Origin: Burkholderiaceae bacterium
Lineage (GTDB): Bacteria > Pseudomonadota > Gammaproteobacteria > Burkholderiales > Burkholderiaceae_C
Assembly: GCA_019751915.1 (NCBI GenBank)
Contig: JAIEMS010000020.1
Span: forward strand, 1 to 64,000
Direction of reading: 5' to 3'
DNA length: 64,000 nucleotides
In this document: positions 46,478 to 56,374 of the stretch, one piece after another
How the letters are laid out: each line of letters begins with the position of its first letter
Numbering within the stretch: position 1 is the stretch's first letter
Program-made: the position numbers and the translations under genes
The notes under the pieces: generated by a model
The model's input: only the letters and a program-made list of their open reading frames with translations
The model's database searches: none
Told to the model about the DNA's origin: nothing

Positions 46478-47797
46478 TTAACCGCCTGCGCCAGCCTTGA
46501 AGTTGGCCTTTTTCAGCAACGACTCGTATTGCTGTGACATCAGATAATTTTGTACCTGTGCCATGAAGTCCATCGTCACAACCACAATGATCAACAGCGA
46601 CGTTCCACCGAAGTAAAACGGCACGTTGTATTTCAGGATCAGAAACTCCGGCAGCAAGCATACAAAAGTAATGTACACCGCACCTGCAAGTGTCAACCGA
46701 ACCAGAATTTTGTCGATGTAGCGTGCTGTCTGCTCTCCCGGACGAATACCCGGAATAAATGCACCGCTCTTTTTCAGATTGTCAGCAGTCTCACGACTAT
46801 TGAAAACCAACGCAGTGTAGAAAAAGCAGAAGAACACAATGGCTGCTGCGTAAAACATGACATACACCGGCTGACCAGGGGTCAGTGCTCCAGAGATGTC
46901 TTTAAGCCAGCGCATGGACTCACCCGCACTGAACCAATTCACAATGGTCGCAGGCAGCAAGATAATGGACGAAGCAAAGATCGGTGGAATCACACCAGCC
47001 ATATTCAGCTTCAGTGGCAAATGAGAAGACTGGCCACCATAGACCTTGTTTCCTACCTGCCGCCGGGCATAGTTGACTAAGATTTTCCGTTGCCCACGCT
47101 CGACGAACACCACAAAATAGGTAACCAAAGCCACCAAAATCACGATGAAAATCGCTGCCACGATGCTCATAGCACCGGTACGCACCAATTCCAACAGACC
47201 ACCAATAGAGCCTGGTAAACCCGCTGCGATACCCGCGAAAATCAGAATGGAAATGCCGTTGCCCAAACCACGCTCAGTGATTTGCTCGCCAAGCCACATC
47301 AGGAACATGGTTCCAGCCGTCAAACTCACCACTGCAGTCATGCGGAACCCAAAACCGGGTGCCAACACCAACCCTGCGGAGCTTTCCAGCGCCACAGCAA
47401 TGCCCAGTGACTGGAAGACAGCCAAGCCCAGCGTGCCATAACGCGTGTATTGCGTGATTTTCCGACGCCCAGCTTCGCCTTCTTTTTTCATCTGTTCGAA
47501 GGCGGGCACGGCATAGGTCATCAGCTGCATGATGATCGATGCCGAGATATACGGCATGATCCCCAGTGCAAACACCGTGAAGCGAGACAACGCGCCACCC
47601 GAGAACATGTTGAACAAGTTCAGGATGCCGCCTTGTTGACCACTGAACAGCTGCTTCAGTTGGGCCGGGTCGATACCAGGCACGGGGATATGTGCCCCGA
47701 CACGGTATACGACCAGCGCCAGCAAGAGAAAAACCAGCCGACGACGCAAATCGCCGAATTTTCCGGTTTTTGCAATTGGAGCTGTGCTAGTAGCCAC
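46478..47797 (-). CDS. secY: Preprotein translocase subunit SecY
   Basis: Channel subunit of the Sec translocon, 439 residues with ten membrane helices. Marks: [75 protein letters not shown] and the loop [20 protein letters not shown]. The last cytoplasmic tail ends [19 protein letters not shown]. It lies between rplO and rpmJ. Confidence 0.98.
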   Translation of the reverse strand: MATSTAPIAKTGKFGDLRRRLVFLLLALVVYRVGAHIPVPGIDPAQLKQLFSGQQGGILNLFNMFSGGALSRFTVFALGIMPYISASIIMQLMTYAVPAFEQMKKEGEAGRRKITQYTRYGTLGLAVFQSLGIAVALESSAGLVLAPGFGFRMTAVVSLTAGTMFLMWLGEQITERGLGNGISILIFAGIAAGLPGSIGGLLELVRTGAMSIVAAIFIVILVALVTYFVVFVERGQRKILVNYARRQVGNKVYGGQSSHLPLKLNMAGVIPPIFASSIILLPATIVNWFSAGESMRWLKDISGALTPGQPVYVMFYAAAIVFFCFFYTALVFNSRETADNLKKSGAFIPGIRPGEQTARYIDKILVRLTLAGAVYITFVCLLPEFLILKYNVPFYFGGTSLLIIVVVTMDFMAQVQNYLMSQQYESLLKKANFKAGAGG

Positions 47798-47821
47798 GGC
47801 TTTTTTCCTTCAACACCAGAA

Positions 47822-48253
47822 TCAGGCGACGCTGCCGCCGGCAGCTTCAATCGCTGCCTTGGCACCAGCCGTAGCACCGATGCCGCTGAGTTTGACAGCC
47901 GATACGATAGCGCCCGTGTTGATGACCTTGACCACACGGGTCAATTCACCAATCAGGCCAGATTGCTTGAGCACCAGCATATCGACTTCAGCCAAACCCA
48001 AACGGGCCAAATCTGTCAAATTAACTTCTGCGTTGAAACGCAGTGTGGTTGACTTGAAGCCACGCTTTGGCAGGCGGCGTTGCAAAGGCATTTGACCGCC
48101 TTCAAAACCGACCTTGTGGTAGCCGCCCGAACGCGACTTTTGACCCTTGTGACCACGGCCAGCAGTCTTGCCCAGACCAGAGCCAATACCCCGGCCCACG
48201 CGACGCTTGGCGTGCTTGGATCCGTCTGCGGGCTTGATGTTATTGAGTTCCAT
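47822..48253 (-). CDS. rplO: Ribosomal protein L15
   Basis: 143 residues. I take the second of two consecutive ATG codons (48253), six bases after [46 protein letters not shown] and [18 protein letters not shown] are canonical. Located between rpmD and secY. Confidence 0.97.
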   Translation of the reverse strand: MELNNIKPADGSKHAKRRVGRGIGSGLGKTAGRGHKGQKSRSGGYHKVGFEGGQMPLQRRLPKRGFKSTTLRFNAEVNLTDLARLGLAEVDMLVLKQSGLIGELTRVVKVINTGAIVSAVKLSGIGATAGAKAAIEAAGGSVA

Positions 48254-48263
48254 CATCAACCTC

Positions 48264-48446
48264 TCAGAGGACTTTGACCAGATAACTGATCTTGTTGATC
48301 ATGCCGCGCACTTCAGGGCTATCCTGAAGTTCGCTGACACTGTTGAGCTTGCGCAGACCCAAACCACGCACAGTGGCGCGGTGTGATTCTTTGGTACCAA
48401 TCGGGCTTCGCACCAATTGAACCTTGACGGTTTGTTGTGTAGACAT
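48264..48446 (-). CDS. rpmD: Ribosomal protein L30
   Basis: 60 residues, the usual small size. [20 protein letters not shown] and [20 protein letters not shown], ending [11 protein letters not shown]. An upstream TTG adding three codons is less likely. It lies between rpsE and rplO with short gaps. Confidence 0.96.
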   Translation of the reverse strand: MSTQQTVKVQLVRSPIGTKESHRATVRGLGLRKLNSVSELQDSPEVRGMINKISYLVKVL

Positions 48447-48463
48447 AGTGATCACAGCTCCTG

Positions 48464-48982
48464 TCAGACGAAGAGGTCTTCGACCGATTTGCCGCGCTTG
48501 GCCGCCACTGCACCGGGTGTGGTGGAGTTGGTGAGCGCATCAAACGTAGCACGAACCATGTTGTAAGGGTTGGACGAACCGTGGCTCTTGGCCACAATAT
48601 CCGTCATACCCATCACTTCGAACACGGCGCGCATAGGGCCGCCAGCAATAATGCCAGTACCCTTGGGTGCTGGTGCCATCATCACAGAGGCGGCACCATG
48701 GTGGCCCGTCACTTGGTGGTGAATGGTACCGTTCTTGAGCGAGACCTTGACCATGTTGCGACGGGCTTCTTCCATGGCTTTTTGCACCGCTGCCGGTACT
48801 TCCTTGGATTTGCCCTTGCCCATGCCAACGCGGCCATCGCCATCACCGACCACGGTCAGCGCAGCAAAGCCCAGGATGCGACCACCCTTAACGACTTTGG
48901 TGACGCGGTTGACCGCGATCATTTTTTCGCGCATTCCGTCGTCGCGGCCTTCGTCTTGCACTCGGGGTTGAAATTTAGCCAT
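48464..48982 (-). CDS. rpsE: Ribosomal protein S5
   Basis: 172 residues; decoding-accuracy protein of the small subunit. [40 protein letters not shown] and [20 protein letters not shown] are standard. The C-terminus is SVEDLFV. The start overlaps no gene; rplR ends 17 bases upstream. Confidence 0.98.
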   Translation of the reverse strand: MAKFQPRVQDEGRDDGMREKMIAVNRVTKVVKGGRILGFAALTVVGDGDGRVGMGKGKSKEVPAAVQKAMEEARRNMVKVSLKNGTIHHQVTGHHGAASVMMAPAPKGTGIIAGGPMRAVFEVMGMTDIVAKSHGSSNPYNMVRATFDALTNSTTPGAVAAKRGKSVEDLFV

Positions 48983-48999
48983 TTTGTATTCCGTTCCGC

Positions 49000-49365
49000 T
49001 TAGAACTGCAGACCTGCTTCACGGGCAGCGTCGGCCAGAGCCTTGACGCGACCGTGGTAGGCAAAACCTGCGCGATCAAATGCAACTTTCTCGACGCCCG
49101 CTGCCTTGGCTTTTTCGGCAATGCGCTTGCCAATAGCCTGTGCTGCTGCTGCGTTGCCGCCTTTGCCGGAGCCGCCCAGCGTGCTGCGAACTTCGGCTTC
49201 CGCCGTCGAAGCACTTGCCAGCACCTTGGTGCCGTCGCCGGAAATTACCGTAGCGTAAATATGGAGGTTCGTGCGGTTCACCGTCAGACGCGCAATGCCT
49301 TGTTGGGCAATACGGATGCGGGTTTGACGGGCCCGACGAAGACGCTGCTCTTTCTTGGTCAACAT
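49000..49365 (-). CDS. rplR: Ribosomal protein L18
   Basis: 121 residues; 5S rRNA-binding protein. [40 protein letters not shown] and the end [20 protein letters not shown] with EAGLQF are canonical. Between rplF and rpsE. Confidence 0.98.
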   Translation of the reverse strand: MLTKKEQRLRRARQTRIRIAQQGIARLTVNRTNLHIYATVISGDGTKVLASASTAEAEVRSTLGGSGKGGNAAAAQAIGKRIAEKAKAAGVEKVAFDRAGFAYHGRVKALADAAREAGLQF

Positions 49366-49376
49366 GTTGCAGCTCC

Positions 49377-49910
49377 TTATTTCTTCTTGGTCTCTTTGAT
49401 CGTGATCTTTTCACCCGTATAACGGATGCCCTTGCCCTTGTAAGGCTCAGGCGGGCGAATAGCACGGATCTCAGCAGCGATCTGACCAACCACTTGGCGG
49501 TTGGCACCCTTGATCACGATTTCAGTAGGCGTTGGCGTGGCCACAGTAACGCCTGCGGGCATTACCTTGTTGACCGGATGCGAGAAGCCTACCGACAGAT
49601 TCAGGTTGGCACCGCTGGCTTGGGCTTTGAAACCCACACCAACCAGTGTCAGCTTCTTTTCAAAACCTGCGCTGACACCTTGCACCATGTTGTTGACCAA
49701 TTGGCGGATAGTTCCGCTCATTGCATTGGCTTCACGGGAGGCATCGACCGGCTCGAAAGAGAGCTTGCCGTCGTTGCTGGACATCTTGACCAGCACATTT
49801 TGCGCCATCAACAACGTGCCACCAGCGCCTTTAACGCTGATTTGGTTGTCTTGGATCGACACATCCACGCCTGCGGGGATGGTGACCGGCATTTTTGCTA
49901 CACGGGACAT
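49377..49910 (-). CDS. rplF: Ribosomal protein L6
   Basis: 177 residues; it binds near the sarcin-ricin loop. [24 protein letters not shown]-type middle replaced by [20 protein letters not shown], and the signature [20 protein letters not shown] near the end. Tandem beta-alpha repeats are intact. Between rpsH and rplR. Confidence 0.98.
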   Translation of the reverse strand: MSRVAKMPVTIPAGVDVSIQDNQISVKGAGGTLLMAQNVLVKMSSNDGKLSFEPVDASREANAMSGTIRQLVNNMVQGVSAGFEKKLTLVGVGFKAQASGANLNLSVGFSHPVNKVMPAGVTVATPTPTEIVIKGANRQVVGQIAAEIRAIRPPEPYKGKGIRYTGEKITIKETKKK

Positions 49911-49935
49911 TTCAGTTTCTCCTCAATGCCACGGC

Positions 49936-50331
49936 TTAAGCGACATAGCACAGCACTTCGCCACCGACACCGGTAGCGCGTGCTTTGCGATCGGTCATCA
50001 CGCCCTTGGGGGTCGTGACAATAGCCACACCCAGACCATTCATGACCTGTGGAATAGCATCGCGGCCTTTGTACACACGCAGGCCGGGGCGGCTTACGCG
50101 CTCGATGCGCTCGATGACCGGGCGACCGGCGTAGTACTTCAGGGTGATTTGGAGTTCGGATTTGCCGGATTCGCTCTTGACCTCGAAACCGTCAATGTAG
50201 CCCTCGTCCTTCAGCACTTGGGTAATGGCGATCTTCACTTTGGAAGAAGGCACACTCACCGTGGCTTTAGAAACCATTTGGGCATTGCGGATGCGGGTCA
50301 GCAAGTCAGCGATGGGATCACTCATGCTCAT
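49936..50331 (-). CDS. rpsH: Ribosomal protein S8
   Basis: 131 residues, matching the family exactly. ATG 50331 starts [19 protein letters not shown]; a longer frame running back into rpsN was rejected. The C-terminal [20 protein letters not shown] and GGEVLCYVA are canonical. In E. coli S8 represses the spc operon by binding near rplE; the operator here was not examined structurally. Confidence 0.98.
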   Translation of the reverse strand: MSMSDPIADLLTRIRNAQMVSKATVSVPSSKVKIAITQVLKDEGYIDGFEVKSESGKSELQITLKYYAGRPVIERIERVSRPGLRVYKGRDAIPQVMNGLGVAIVTTPKGVMTDRKARATGVGGEVLCYVA

Positions 50332-50351
50332 GTTGTATCTCTCCTGCCTGC

Positions 50352-50657
50352 TTACCAGCTGGCCTTGGTGACACCGGGGATGTCGCCTGCAAAAGCCAGT
50401 TCGCGGATCTTGGCGCGGGCCAAGCCGAATTGACGGAAAGTACCGCGTGGACGACCGGTGATTTCGCAACGGTTACGCTGGCGCGTCGGGTTGGCGTTGC
50501 GTGGGAGCTTTTGCAGACCCAAACGGGCTGCTTCACGCTCTTCATCGCTACGCTTGGCGTCGGATGCGACGGCCTTCAGTTCGGCGTACTTCACTGCATA
50601 CTTGGCAGCGAGTTTTTCGCGCTTGAGTTCGCGCTGGATCAAAGCTTGTTTTGCCAT
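50352..50657 (-). CDS. rpsN: Ribosomal protein S14
   Basis: 101 residues from ATG 50657. This is the long, zinc-free form: [20 protein letters not shown] and [20 protein letters not shown], then [20 protein letters not shown]. It has only one Cys in the region where zinc-type S14 has CxxC pairs. Between rplE and rpsH. Confidence 0.97.
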   Translation of the reverse strand: MAKQALIQRELKREKLAAKYAVKYAELKAVASDAKRSDEEREAARLGLQKLPRNANPTRQRNRCEITGRPRGTFRQFGLARAKIRELAFAGDIPGVTKASW

Positions 50658-50665
50658 ACGCTGCC

Positions 50666-51205
50666 TCAGTTCTTGAAGGGGAAGCGGAAACCGGTGAGCA
50701 GTGCCTTGCACTCTTCATCGGAGGTCGCCGTCGTGGTGATGCTGATATTGAGACCGCGCAAGGCATCGACCTTGTCGTATTCAATTTCAGGGAAAATGAT
50801 TTGTTCTTTAACGCCGACGTTGTAGTTACCACGGCCGTCAAAGGCACGACCGGAGATACCCCGGAAGTCGCGCACGCGGGGCAGTGCCACGGTGACAAAA
50901 CGGTCGAGGAACTCATACATCTGCACACCGCGCAGTGTAACCATGCAACCAATGGCTTGGCCTTCGCGGATTTTGAAACCAGCGATAGCTTTCTTGGCCT
51001 TGGTGACGACGGGCTTTTGACCAGCAATCTTGGTCAAGTCGGCCACGGCGTTGTCCATGACTTTCTTGTCGGCGACAGCTTCGCTCACACCCATGTTGAG
51101 TGTGATCTTGGTCAGACGCGGAACCTGCATGGGCGAGGTGTAGCCGAACTGTTTCATCAGTTCGGGGGCGATCTTTTCGCGGTAGTGTTGTTGGAGTCGT
51201 GCCAT
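50666..51205 (-). CDS. rplE: Ribosomal protein L5
   Basis: 179 residues; 5S rRNA-binding and P-site tRNA contact. [60 protein letters not shown] and [20 protein letters not shown] are canonical. The gap to rplX is ten bases. Confidence 0.98.
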   Translation of the reverse strand: MARLQQHYREKIAPELMKQFGYTSPMQVPRLTKITLNMGVSEAVADKKVMDNAVADLTKIAGQKPVVTKAKKAIAGFKIREGQAIGCMVTLRGVQMYEFLDRFVTVALPRVRDFRGISGRAFDGRGNYNVGVKEQIIFPEIEYDKVDALRGLNISITTTATSDEECKALLTGFRFPFKN

Positions 51206-51215
51206 GTTTTACCCC

Positions 51216-51536
51216 TTAGGCCGTCTTGATTTCAGCGCCGCTGGACTTGAACACGCGCACGTGTTTGCCGTCTGCTTGCAGCTTGATGCCAACGCGGTCA
51301 GCCTTGCCTGTGGCGGCATTGAAAATGGCCACATTGGACTGATGGATAGGCATGGCTTTTTCCAGAATGCCGCCAGTCGTACCCTTCATGGGGTTTGGCT
51401 TGACGTGCTTCTTGACCATATTGATGCCATCTACCACCAGGTAGGAGTCATCGCTGCGCAGCGACACTGTGCCGCGCTTGCCCTTGTCGCGCCCTGCGAG
51501 TACGACGACTTCGTCGCCCTTGCGAATCTTGTTCAT
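51216..51536 (-). CDS. rplX: Ribosomal protein L24
   Basis: 106 residues; assembly initiator of the large subunit. The KOW motif is [40 protein letters not shown] follows. It lies ten bases after rplN. Confidence 0.98.
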   Translation of the reverse strand: MNKIRKGDEVVVLAGRDKGKRGTVSLRSDDSYLVVDGINMVKKHVKPNPMKGTTGGILEKAMPIHQSNVAIFNAATGKADRVGIKLQADGKHVRVFKSSGAEIKTA

Positions 51537-51546
51537 CGCGTCGTCC

Positions 51547-51915
51547 TTAGAGAACTTCAGGAGCCAGAGACACGATCTTCATGAACTTCTCGGTACGCAG
51601 TTCACGCGTCACGGGCCCGAAGATGCGGGTGCCAATAGGCTCCAGCTTTGCATTAAGCAACACTGCTGCGTTGCCATCGAATTTGACGAGCGAGCCATCA
51701 CCACGGCGAATGCCCTTGGCTGTACGGACGACCACTGCGCTGTAAACCTCGCCTTTTTTGACGCGGCCACGCGGAGCAGCTTCCTTGATGCTCACCTTGA
51801 TGATGTCGCCAACACTGGCATAGCGACGCCGTGAACCACCCAGCACCTTGATGCACAGGACGGACTTGGCGCCGGTATTGTCGGCAACGTCTAACCGGGT
51901 TTCTGTTTGGATCAT
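51547..51915 (-). CDS. rplN: Ribosomal protein L14
   Basis: 122 residues from ATG 51915; an upstream in-frame TTG was rejected. [40 protein letters not shown] and [20 protein letters not shown] are canonical. It is the first gene of this operon: no rpsQ, rpmC or rplP lies upstream, so the spc genes are detached from the S10 genes. A leader of about 155 bases separates it from the promoter. Confidence 0.98.
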   Translation of the reverse strand: MIQTETRLDVADNTGAKSVLCIKVLGGSRRRYASVGDIIKVSIKEAAPRGRVKKGEVYSAVVVRTAKGIRRGDGSLVKFDGNAAVLLNAKLEPIGTRIFGPVTRELRTEKFMKIVSLAPEVL

Positions 51916-52049
51916 TTCAATATTCCCAACTTGCACCAACAAGGTCAACCAGCCCCAGAGAAACTCTCAAGCGCTGCCAACCAGCCAGTCAGTCTTGGGC
52001 CCGTCGTCCGCGCTGCAAACCATTTGCAACGCTTCTTGTGGGGCAGAAA

Positions 52050-52070
52050 CTTCGCTTTTTGACAGCGAAG
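52050..52070 (-). promoter_or_regulatory. 5'-end hairpin of the rplN operon mRNA
   Basis: CTTCGCT, loop GTCAAAA, AGCGAAG on the minus strand: a perfect seven-base stem. It begins seven bases after the -10 hexamer, so the transcript probably starts with this hairpin. It may protect the 5' end or bind a ribosomal protein. The rest of the leader (51916-52049) shows no other strong structure by eye. Confidence 0.55.
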
Positions 52071-52076
52071 CCCGCT

Positions 52077-52105
52077 ATTCTTTCAAAATACTGTCCGCTT
52101 GTCAA
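52077..52105 (-). promoter_or_regulatory. Sigma-70-type promoter of the rplN operon
   Basis: On the minus strand: TTGACA (52100-52105), 17-base spacer, AAGAAT (52077-52082; four of six to TATAAT). This is the strongest promoter match I found in the window and fits a highly expressed operon. Confidence 0.75.
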
Positions 52106-52141
52106 CGGCCAGACACCTGAAAAGGTGTTGTTTTTGCCCAT

Positions 52142-52249
52142 GTTTCAATTCATACCTCTGAAAGAGGCTGTTTTGGAGGGGCCTAACGCCTCTCGCAGGG
52201 CAATTTTATTCCCCTGAAGCGGGGGTTTTCACACCGGAGTTCGTTTTAC
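52142..52249. repeat. CRISPR-repeat-like dispersed element, copy 3
   Basis: It starts GTTTCAATTCATACCTCTGA with a CCTCT/AGAGG hairpin and ends at 52211-52249 with the 39-base block shared with copy 2. The right end is three bases before the proC start; CAT again flanks the left end. It fills the space between the rplN promoter and proC, in the only gene-free stretch above 300 bases. Confidence 0.65.
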
Positions 52250-52252
52250 ACC

Positions 52253-53107
52253 ATGACCCAACCCAACACATCTGACGCAAGTACTTTTTCAGGCTCCGGC
52301 CACACCATTGCTTTTATCGGTGGTGGCAATATGGCCAGCGCCATCATCGGCGGCTTGGTGCGCCAAGGTCTGCCACCGGCCCAGATCGAGGTGGTCGAGC
52401 CTTGGGCCGATGCCCGGGCAGCGTTGCTGGAGCAGTTTGGCATCAGCGCCCAACCCCAGAGCGGGGCACAACTCGCCCGTGCTTCTCTGGTCGTCTGGGC
52501 CATCAAGCCGCAGACGTTCAAAGAGGCAGCGCAACAAACGGCCCCCCATACCGCCGCCGCACTGCACCTGAGCGTGGCCGCTGGCATTCGCAGCAGCAGC
52601 ATCGCCCAGTGGTTGGGCAGCGAACGCATCGTGCGCGCCATGCCCAACACCCCAGCCCTCATCGGCAAGGGCATGACGGCCCTGTATGCGCGCCCGAGCG
52701 TCCATACCGCCGAGCGCCAGTGGATTGAGCAGGTGATTGCCTCCACCGGCGAGCAGCTCTGGGTGGCCGAGGAAGCCCAGCTTGATGCGGTCACAGCGCT
52801 GTCTGGCTCTGGCCCAGCGTATGTGTTCTTCTTCTTGGAAGCGATGACCAAAGCCGGTGTCGAGATGGGCTTGCCACCCGCGCAGGCGCACCAGTTGGCG
52901 GTGAACACCTTTGTCGGTGCTTCGGAGCTGGCCCGGCGCTCGCCGGAGTCGCCTGCGGTGCTGCGCGAGCGCGTGACCTCGAAAGGGGGCACGACCTATG
53001 CGGCGTTGCAGTCGCTGGAGCACAACGGCGTTGGCGGGCACTTCATTCAGGCGCTGCGCGCCGCCCAAGAGCGGGCGCACGAGCTGGGCGACGAGTTTGG
53101 CGGTTAG
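52253..53107 (+). CDS. proC: Pyrroline-5-carboxylate reductase
   Basis: Last step of proline synthesis: NAD(P)H reduction of pyrroline-5-carboxylate. 284 residues. The Rossmann start is IAFIGGGNMASAIIGGLVRQ, then VWAIKPQTF, VRAMPNTPALIGKGMTALYA and the signature VTALSGSGPAYVFFFLEAMT, SPAVLRERVTSKGGTTYAAL. It is divergent from the rplN operon. Its 5' untranslated region lies in the repeat element ending at 52249. The first 15 residues (TQPNTSDASTFSGSGH) are a variable extension. Confidence 0.97.
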   Translation: MTQPNTSDASTFSGSGHTIAFIGGGNMASAIIGGLVRQGLPPAQIEVVEPWADARAALLEQFGISAQPQSGAQLARASLVVWAIKPQTFKEAAQQTAPHTAAALHLSVAAGIRSSSIAQWLGSERIVRAMPNTPALIGKGMTALYARPSVHTAERQWIEQVIASTGEQLWVAEEAQLDAVTALSGSGPAYVFFFLEAMTKAGVEMGLPPAQAHQLAVNTFVGASELARRSPESPAVLRERVTSKGGTTYAALQSLEHNGVGGHFIQALRAAQERAHELGDEFGG

Positions 53108-53123
53108 TTCAACGCTTTATGGA

Positions 53124-53186
53124 GTCAAATGGGCACATAGCCCTTGATAGGCAACGACTAATAGCTATTAAATCAATAGCAACTAT
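53124..53186 (-). repeat. GCGCTAG-family intergenic repeat, divergent
   Basis: Minus strand GATAGTTGCTATTGATTTAA then TAGCTATTAGTCGTTGCCTA and GGGCTATGTGCCC. GCTATT/AATAGC arms are kept, but the GCGCTAG core is altered. It fills the gap between the convergent proC and ubiA genes. Confidence 0.5.
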
Positions 53187-53191
53187 CGTGT

Positions 53192-54064
53192 TTATCCTCG
53201 TACCAGCAGGCTGGCGGCAATGCCGACAAACAGCGTCATACCCAACCAATGGTTGACGCGAAACGCCCGAAAGCAGCCCTCGCGGCTGCGCTGGTGGATG
53301 AGGCTCCAGTGCCATGCGACCTGCCCAAGCGCCAATGCCAACGCTATGCAAAAGATAGCACCCAATGCAATGGGTAAAAGGGCTACAACCCAAAAACCCA
53401 AGAAAAGCAAATAAAACGACACAATCGCCGCCACATCCCAGCGCCCGAGGGTGATGGCCGAGGTTTTCATGCCGATTTTCAAATCGTCGTCACGGTCAAC
53501 CATGGCGTATTCGGTATCGTAGGCCAGCACCCAAAACAGGTTGCCCAGCCACAGCAGCCACGCCATCGGCGGCACACTGCCTTGCACCGCCGCAAACGCA
53601 ATCAGGATGCCAAAGTTAAACGCCACGCCCAGCACCGCCTGCGGCATGGCGATGTGGCGCTTGGCAAAGGGGTAGGCCATCGTCACCAACAAGGCCGGAA
53701 CTGACCACAATACCGCCGACACATTGGTGCTCAATACCAACGCCAATGCCAAAAGCGCCAGCACCGCACCGACGGTGAGGGCCTCGCGCACCGACACTTG
53801 CCCGGTGGTGATGGGCCGCTGCGCGGTGCGCTTGACGTGGCGATCAAAGTGGCGGTCGGCCACATCGTTGATGCAGCATCCGGCGCTGCGCATCAAGATG
53901 GTGCCCAGCACAAACACTGCCAGCAAATGCCAGCCCGGAAACCCACCCGCTGCCACCCACAGCGCGGCCAACGTCGGCCACAGCAGCACCAGCCAGCCCG
54001 CAGGCCGATCCCAGCGAATCAAATCAAGGTACAAAGCCCAACGGCTGCGCGGCACAGAAGACAT
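53192..54064 (-). CDS. ubiA: 4-hydroxybenzoate octaprenyltransferase
   Basis: Membrane prenyltransferase of ubiquinone synthesis. ATG 54064 gives 290 residues, the E. coli size; a longer start would add an unconserved hydrophobic leader. First Asp-rich motif [19 protein letters not shown], second [20 protein letters not shown], and the start [20 protein letters not shown] are diagnostic. About eight or nine helices. It follows the CYTH-CHAD gene on the same strand with a palindromic repeat in between. Confidence 0.95.
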   Translation of the reverse strand: MSSVPRSRWALYLDLIRWDRPAGWLVLLWPTLAALWVAAGGFPGWHLLAVFVLGTILMRSAGCCINDVADRHFDRHVKRTAQRPITTGQVSVREALTVGAVLALLALALVLSTNVSAVLWSVPALLVTMAYPFAKRHIAMPQAVLGVAFNFGILIAFAAVQGSVPPMAWLLWLGNLFWVLAYDTEYAMVDRDDDLKIGMKTSAITLGRWDVAAIVSFYLLFLGFWVVALLPIALGAIFCIALALALGQVAWHWSLIHQRSREGCFRAFRVNHWLGMTLFVGIAASLLVRG

Positions 54065-54132
54065 GAGAGAAAAAAAGATGGCCCCCGCAGCCGCTCCACA
54101 CAGGGCTAAAGGGGATTTTGAGAACAAAACAG

Positions 54133-54210
54133 GACTCTAGCGCTGACTCAGCAAGCGCAGAAAGCTCCTGAAATCATAGCAATCATGCGGACGCAGCAGG
54201 CGCTAGAGTC
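54133..54210. repeat. 78-base palindromic element with 11-base terminal inverted repeats
   Basis: GACTCTAGCGC (54133-54143) and GCGCTAGAGTC (54200-54210) are exact reverse complements. The interior on the minus strand has TGATTGCTATGATTTCAGGA, like the GCGCTAG family. The right 28 bases are the last codons of the CYTH-CHAD gene (LTLAPAASA and stop). No transposase is present. Confidence 0.7.
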
Positions 54211-55745
54211 AAAACTTGGGCATGGCCCACCGCCACACCGCGCAAAAACTCCACCAACGGTGCCGGTGCGCCCAACTGGGCTGCCAGCACACTGGCCTGT
54301 GCCAAATCACGGGCGGTACCCAAACGCTCCTGCCACTGTCCGGCAGCCGTGTGGCTGCGTTGCAAGCGCCCCGGCAGCAGCACGGCCAGCACTTCGGTGC
54401 TGTAGCGCAGACGCTTGGCGAGAATACGGGCACGGTGCAGCGTACCCATATCGACATCGGCACGGGCAGCCTCATGGAGCGCCACCTCCAAACGATCGGC
54501 CAGCCGCTGGGTACGCCCGCGCACCCAACGCTGGGCCGGGCGCTTGCGGGCCGATGCCTGCAACTGCACCTGCGGCGGGGGTGCGGCCAACGGGCCATCG
54601 AGGGTTTCGAGCCAATGGGTCAACGCCAGCAGCGCTTGACCGACCGCAGGCTGGGCCAAAGCTTGGCGCACTGCCACGCGCTCACGTTGGGTCGCTTGGG
54701 CCAGTAATGCTTGCAGCGCCTGCCAATGCTGGGCGCGGGCTGCATCGCCCTGCACGTACAGATCGGCCCATGCGGGCAGCGTCTGGGTCAAGGCCACATC
54801 CAGATCACGCAAAGCACCCATGCGCTCCAACAGCGGCTTGAGTGCCTGCCCATCGGGTAAAGGCAAATGGGCCAGCGCCGGACGCAGCAAACGCCACAGA
54901 CTGCGAAAGCGCCGCCAGCCCACACGCGCTTGGTGTACCAACTCCGGGTCGTCGGCATTTTGCAGATGGTGCAAATTGGCCGTGAACTGTAAAAACATCT
55001 CGCCCAAAGCACGCCGGGCAATCGCTGCCACTGTCCAGCGCCGCGACAACTGCGGCGGGTGCGCGCGCACCGCACTGGGTGCCGTGGCTTGCAACAAAGC
55101 GTAGCCACGCTGGGCTTTGCTGGCGGCCAACGGCAACACCGCCACGCTGCGCGCCAGCCGCTGGGCCAACGCAAACAAAGCAGAGGGCGGGCCGGCCAAC
55201 AACTCCAGTTCTAACTCGCACACCGGGGTACTGCGGCCATCGGCGCTGATGGTGCCTACATCAAGGGCCACTTCGATAGCGCTGCCATCGCGCTGCTTGA
55301 CGTGCCACGTAATGCGTTCAAAATCGGTGACAAAACAGGGCTGCAACTTGGCCGATACCGCGCCGCCCCGGTCCATCTGCGGCCAAGGCGAATCGTGCAG
55401 CGATTCCAACGCCAACGCGGGGCCGGGCACAGGCATTTCCCACTCGCCGCGCTGGCTCAGTGCCGAATCGCTGTGACCTGCTGTTTTGAGCGTTTGCAGC
55501 CACTGTGGCTGCTCTGGCGGGCCGACACGGCGCAAGCGCAGCGCTGCACGCTGGCTGCGCAGCGCTTGCTCGGGGGTATCGTAATAAACACTGTAGACCT
55601 GCTGGCGCACCGCCTTGCGCCGTGCCAAGGCCGGAGCCTTGACCACGCGCTCGACCCAATCTGCCATGTCTGCTGGGTCGGCTACGGGCAGCGCCAGCTT
55701 GATTTCGATCTCGATAAAAGTGGCAGAAGGGGCTGTGGCCTGCAT
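54183..55745 (-). CDS. CYTH-CHAD domain protein (putative inorganic triphosphatase)
   Basis: 520 residues. ATG 55745 has GGAG eight bases upstream. The N-terminal CYTH tunnel domain (about 8-205) opens with the ExExK motif as E12-I-E14-I-K16 and has YSVYYDTPEQALRSQRAALR and ALDVGTISADGRSTPVCELE. The C-terminal CHAD helical domain (about 235-510) is rich in His/Arg (ELVHQARVGWRRFRSLWRLL, HRARILAKRLRYSTEVLAVL) and is expected to bind polyphosphate. E. coli YgiF has the same architecture and hydrolyses tripolyphosphate. The last codons come from a palindromic repeat. It lies 19 bases after dps. Confidence 0.9.
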   Translation of the reverse strand: MQATAPSATFIEIEIKLALPVADPADMADWVERVVKAPALARRKAVRQQVYSVYYDTPEQALRSQRAALRLRRVGPPEQPQWLQTLKTAGHSDSALSQRGEWEMPVPGPALALESLHDSPWPQMDRGGAVSAKLQPCFVTDFERITWHVKQRDGSAIEVALDVGTISADGRSTPVCELELELLAGPPSALFALAQRLARSVAVLPLAASKAQRGYALLQATAPSAVRAHPPQLSRRWTVAAIARRALGEMFLQFTANLHHLQNADDPELVHQARVGWRRFRSLWRLLRPALAHLPLPDGQALKPLLERMGALRDLDVALTQTLPAWADLYVQGDAARAQHWQALQALLAQATQRERVAVRQALAQPAVGQALLALTHWLETLDGPLAAPPPQVQLQASARKRPAQRWVRGRTQRLADRLEVALHEAARADVDMGTLHRARILAKRLRYSTEVLAVLLPGRLQRSHTAAGQWQERLGTARDLAQASVLAAQLGAPAPLVEFLRGVAVGHAQVLTLAPAASA

Positions 55746-55764
55746 GGTCTGGCTCCAGTAAAAG

Positions 55765-56265
55765 TTAGTCTTCGAGCAACGAGCGCAGCATCCACGCCGT
55801 TTGTTCATGCACCGTCAGGCGCTGGGTGAGCAAATCGGCAGTCGGCTGGTCATTGGCTTTGTCGGCCATCGGGAACAAATCGCGCGCAGTTCGGGCCACC
55901 GCCTCATGGCCTTGCACCAACACACGCACCATCTCCAGCGCCTTCGGGGGTTTGGCCGGAGCATCGGGCAAGCTGGTCAGTTTGCCAAACTCAGCGTAAG
56001 AGCCCGGTGCCACATGGCCCAGCGCGCGCACCCGCTCGGCAATGGGATCGACAGCGTTCCACAGCTCGGTGTACTGCACCATAAACATCGCGTGCAACGC
56101 ATTGAACATCGGCCCGGTGACGTTCCAATGAAAATTGTGCGTGGTCAGGTACAGGGTATAGGTATCGGCCAGCAGGTGCGATAAACCTTGGGCAATGGCC
56201 GCGCGGTCTTTGTCACTGATACCAATATGGATGCCGGTGGCGGCAGTTTTGGAAGATTTGCTCAT
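55765..56265 (-). CDS. dps: Dps family ferritin-like DNA-protection protein
   Basis: 166 residues from ATG 56265, preceded by AGGAGACGAGACG; a far longer upstream frame was rejected. Dps dodecamers oxidise Fe(II) with peroxide and store iron. The inter-subunit ferroxidase ligands are all present with the standard spacing: H46 ([10 protein letters not shown]), H58 (FNALHAMFM), D73 and E77 ([14 protein letters not shown]). The short Lys-containing N-terminus ([10 protein letters not shown]) may bind DNA. oxyR lies upstream on the same strand, consistent with peroxide control. Confidence 0.95.
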   Translation of the reverse strand: MSKSSKTAATGIHIGISDKDRAAIAQGLSHLLADTYTLYLTTHNFHWNVTGPMFNALHAMFMVQYTELWNAVDPIAERVRALGHVAPGSYAEFGKLTSLPDAPAKPPKALEMVRVLVQGHEAVARTARDLFPMADKANDQPTADLLTQRLTVHEQTAWMLRSLLED

Positions 56266-56374
56266 CGTCTCGTCTCCTGATGGTGGTGTGAAACAGCCCA
56301 GCCCGTAGGCTGGCAACCACTGTAGCGCAGTCCTATGGCACTGTGTAGCGCCCAAACCCGCGAATACGCCGCAC

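Noticed and set aside
50332-50469. Long N-terminal extension of rpsH
   Set aside because: It lies inside rpsN in another frame; S8 proteins are about 131 residues, which fits ATG 50331.
51989-52141. A 50-codon reverse-strand frame starting with ATG at 52141, directly next to the CRISPR-like copy 3
   Set aside because: It runs through the rplN promoter and the 5'-end hairpin, has no ribosome-binding site and resembles no protein I know, so it is not annotated as a gene.
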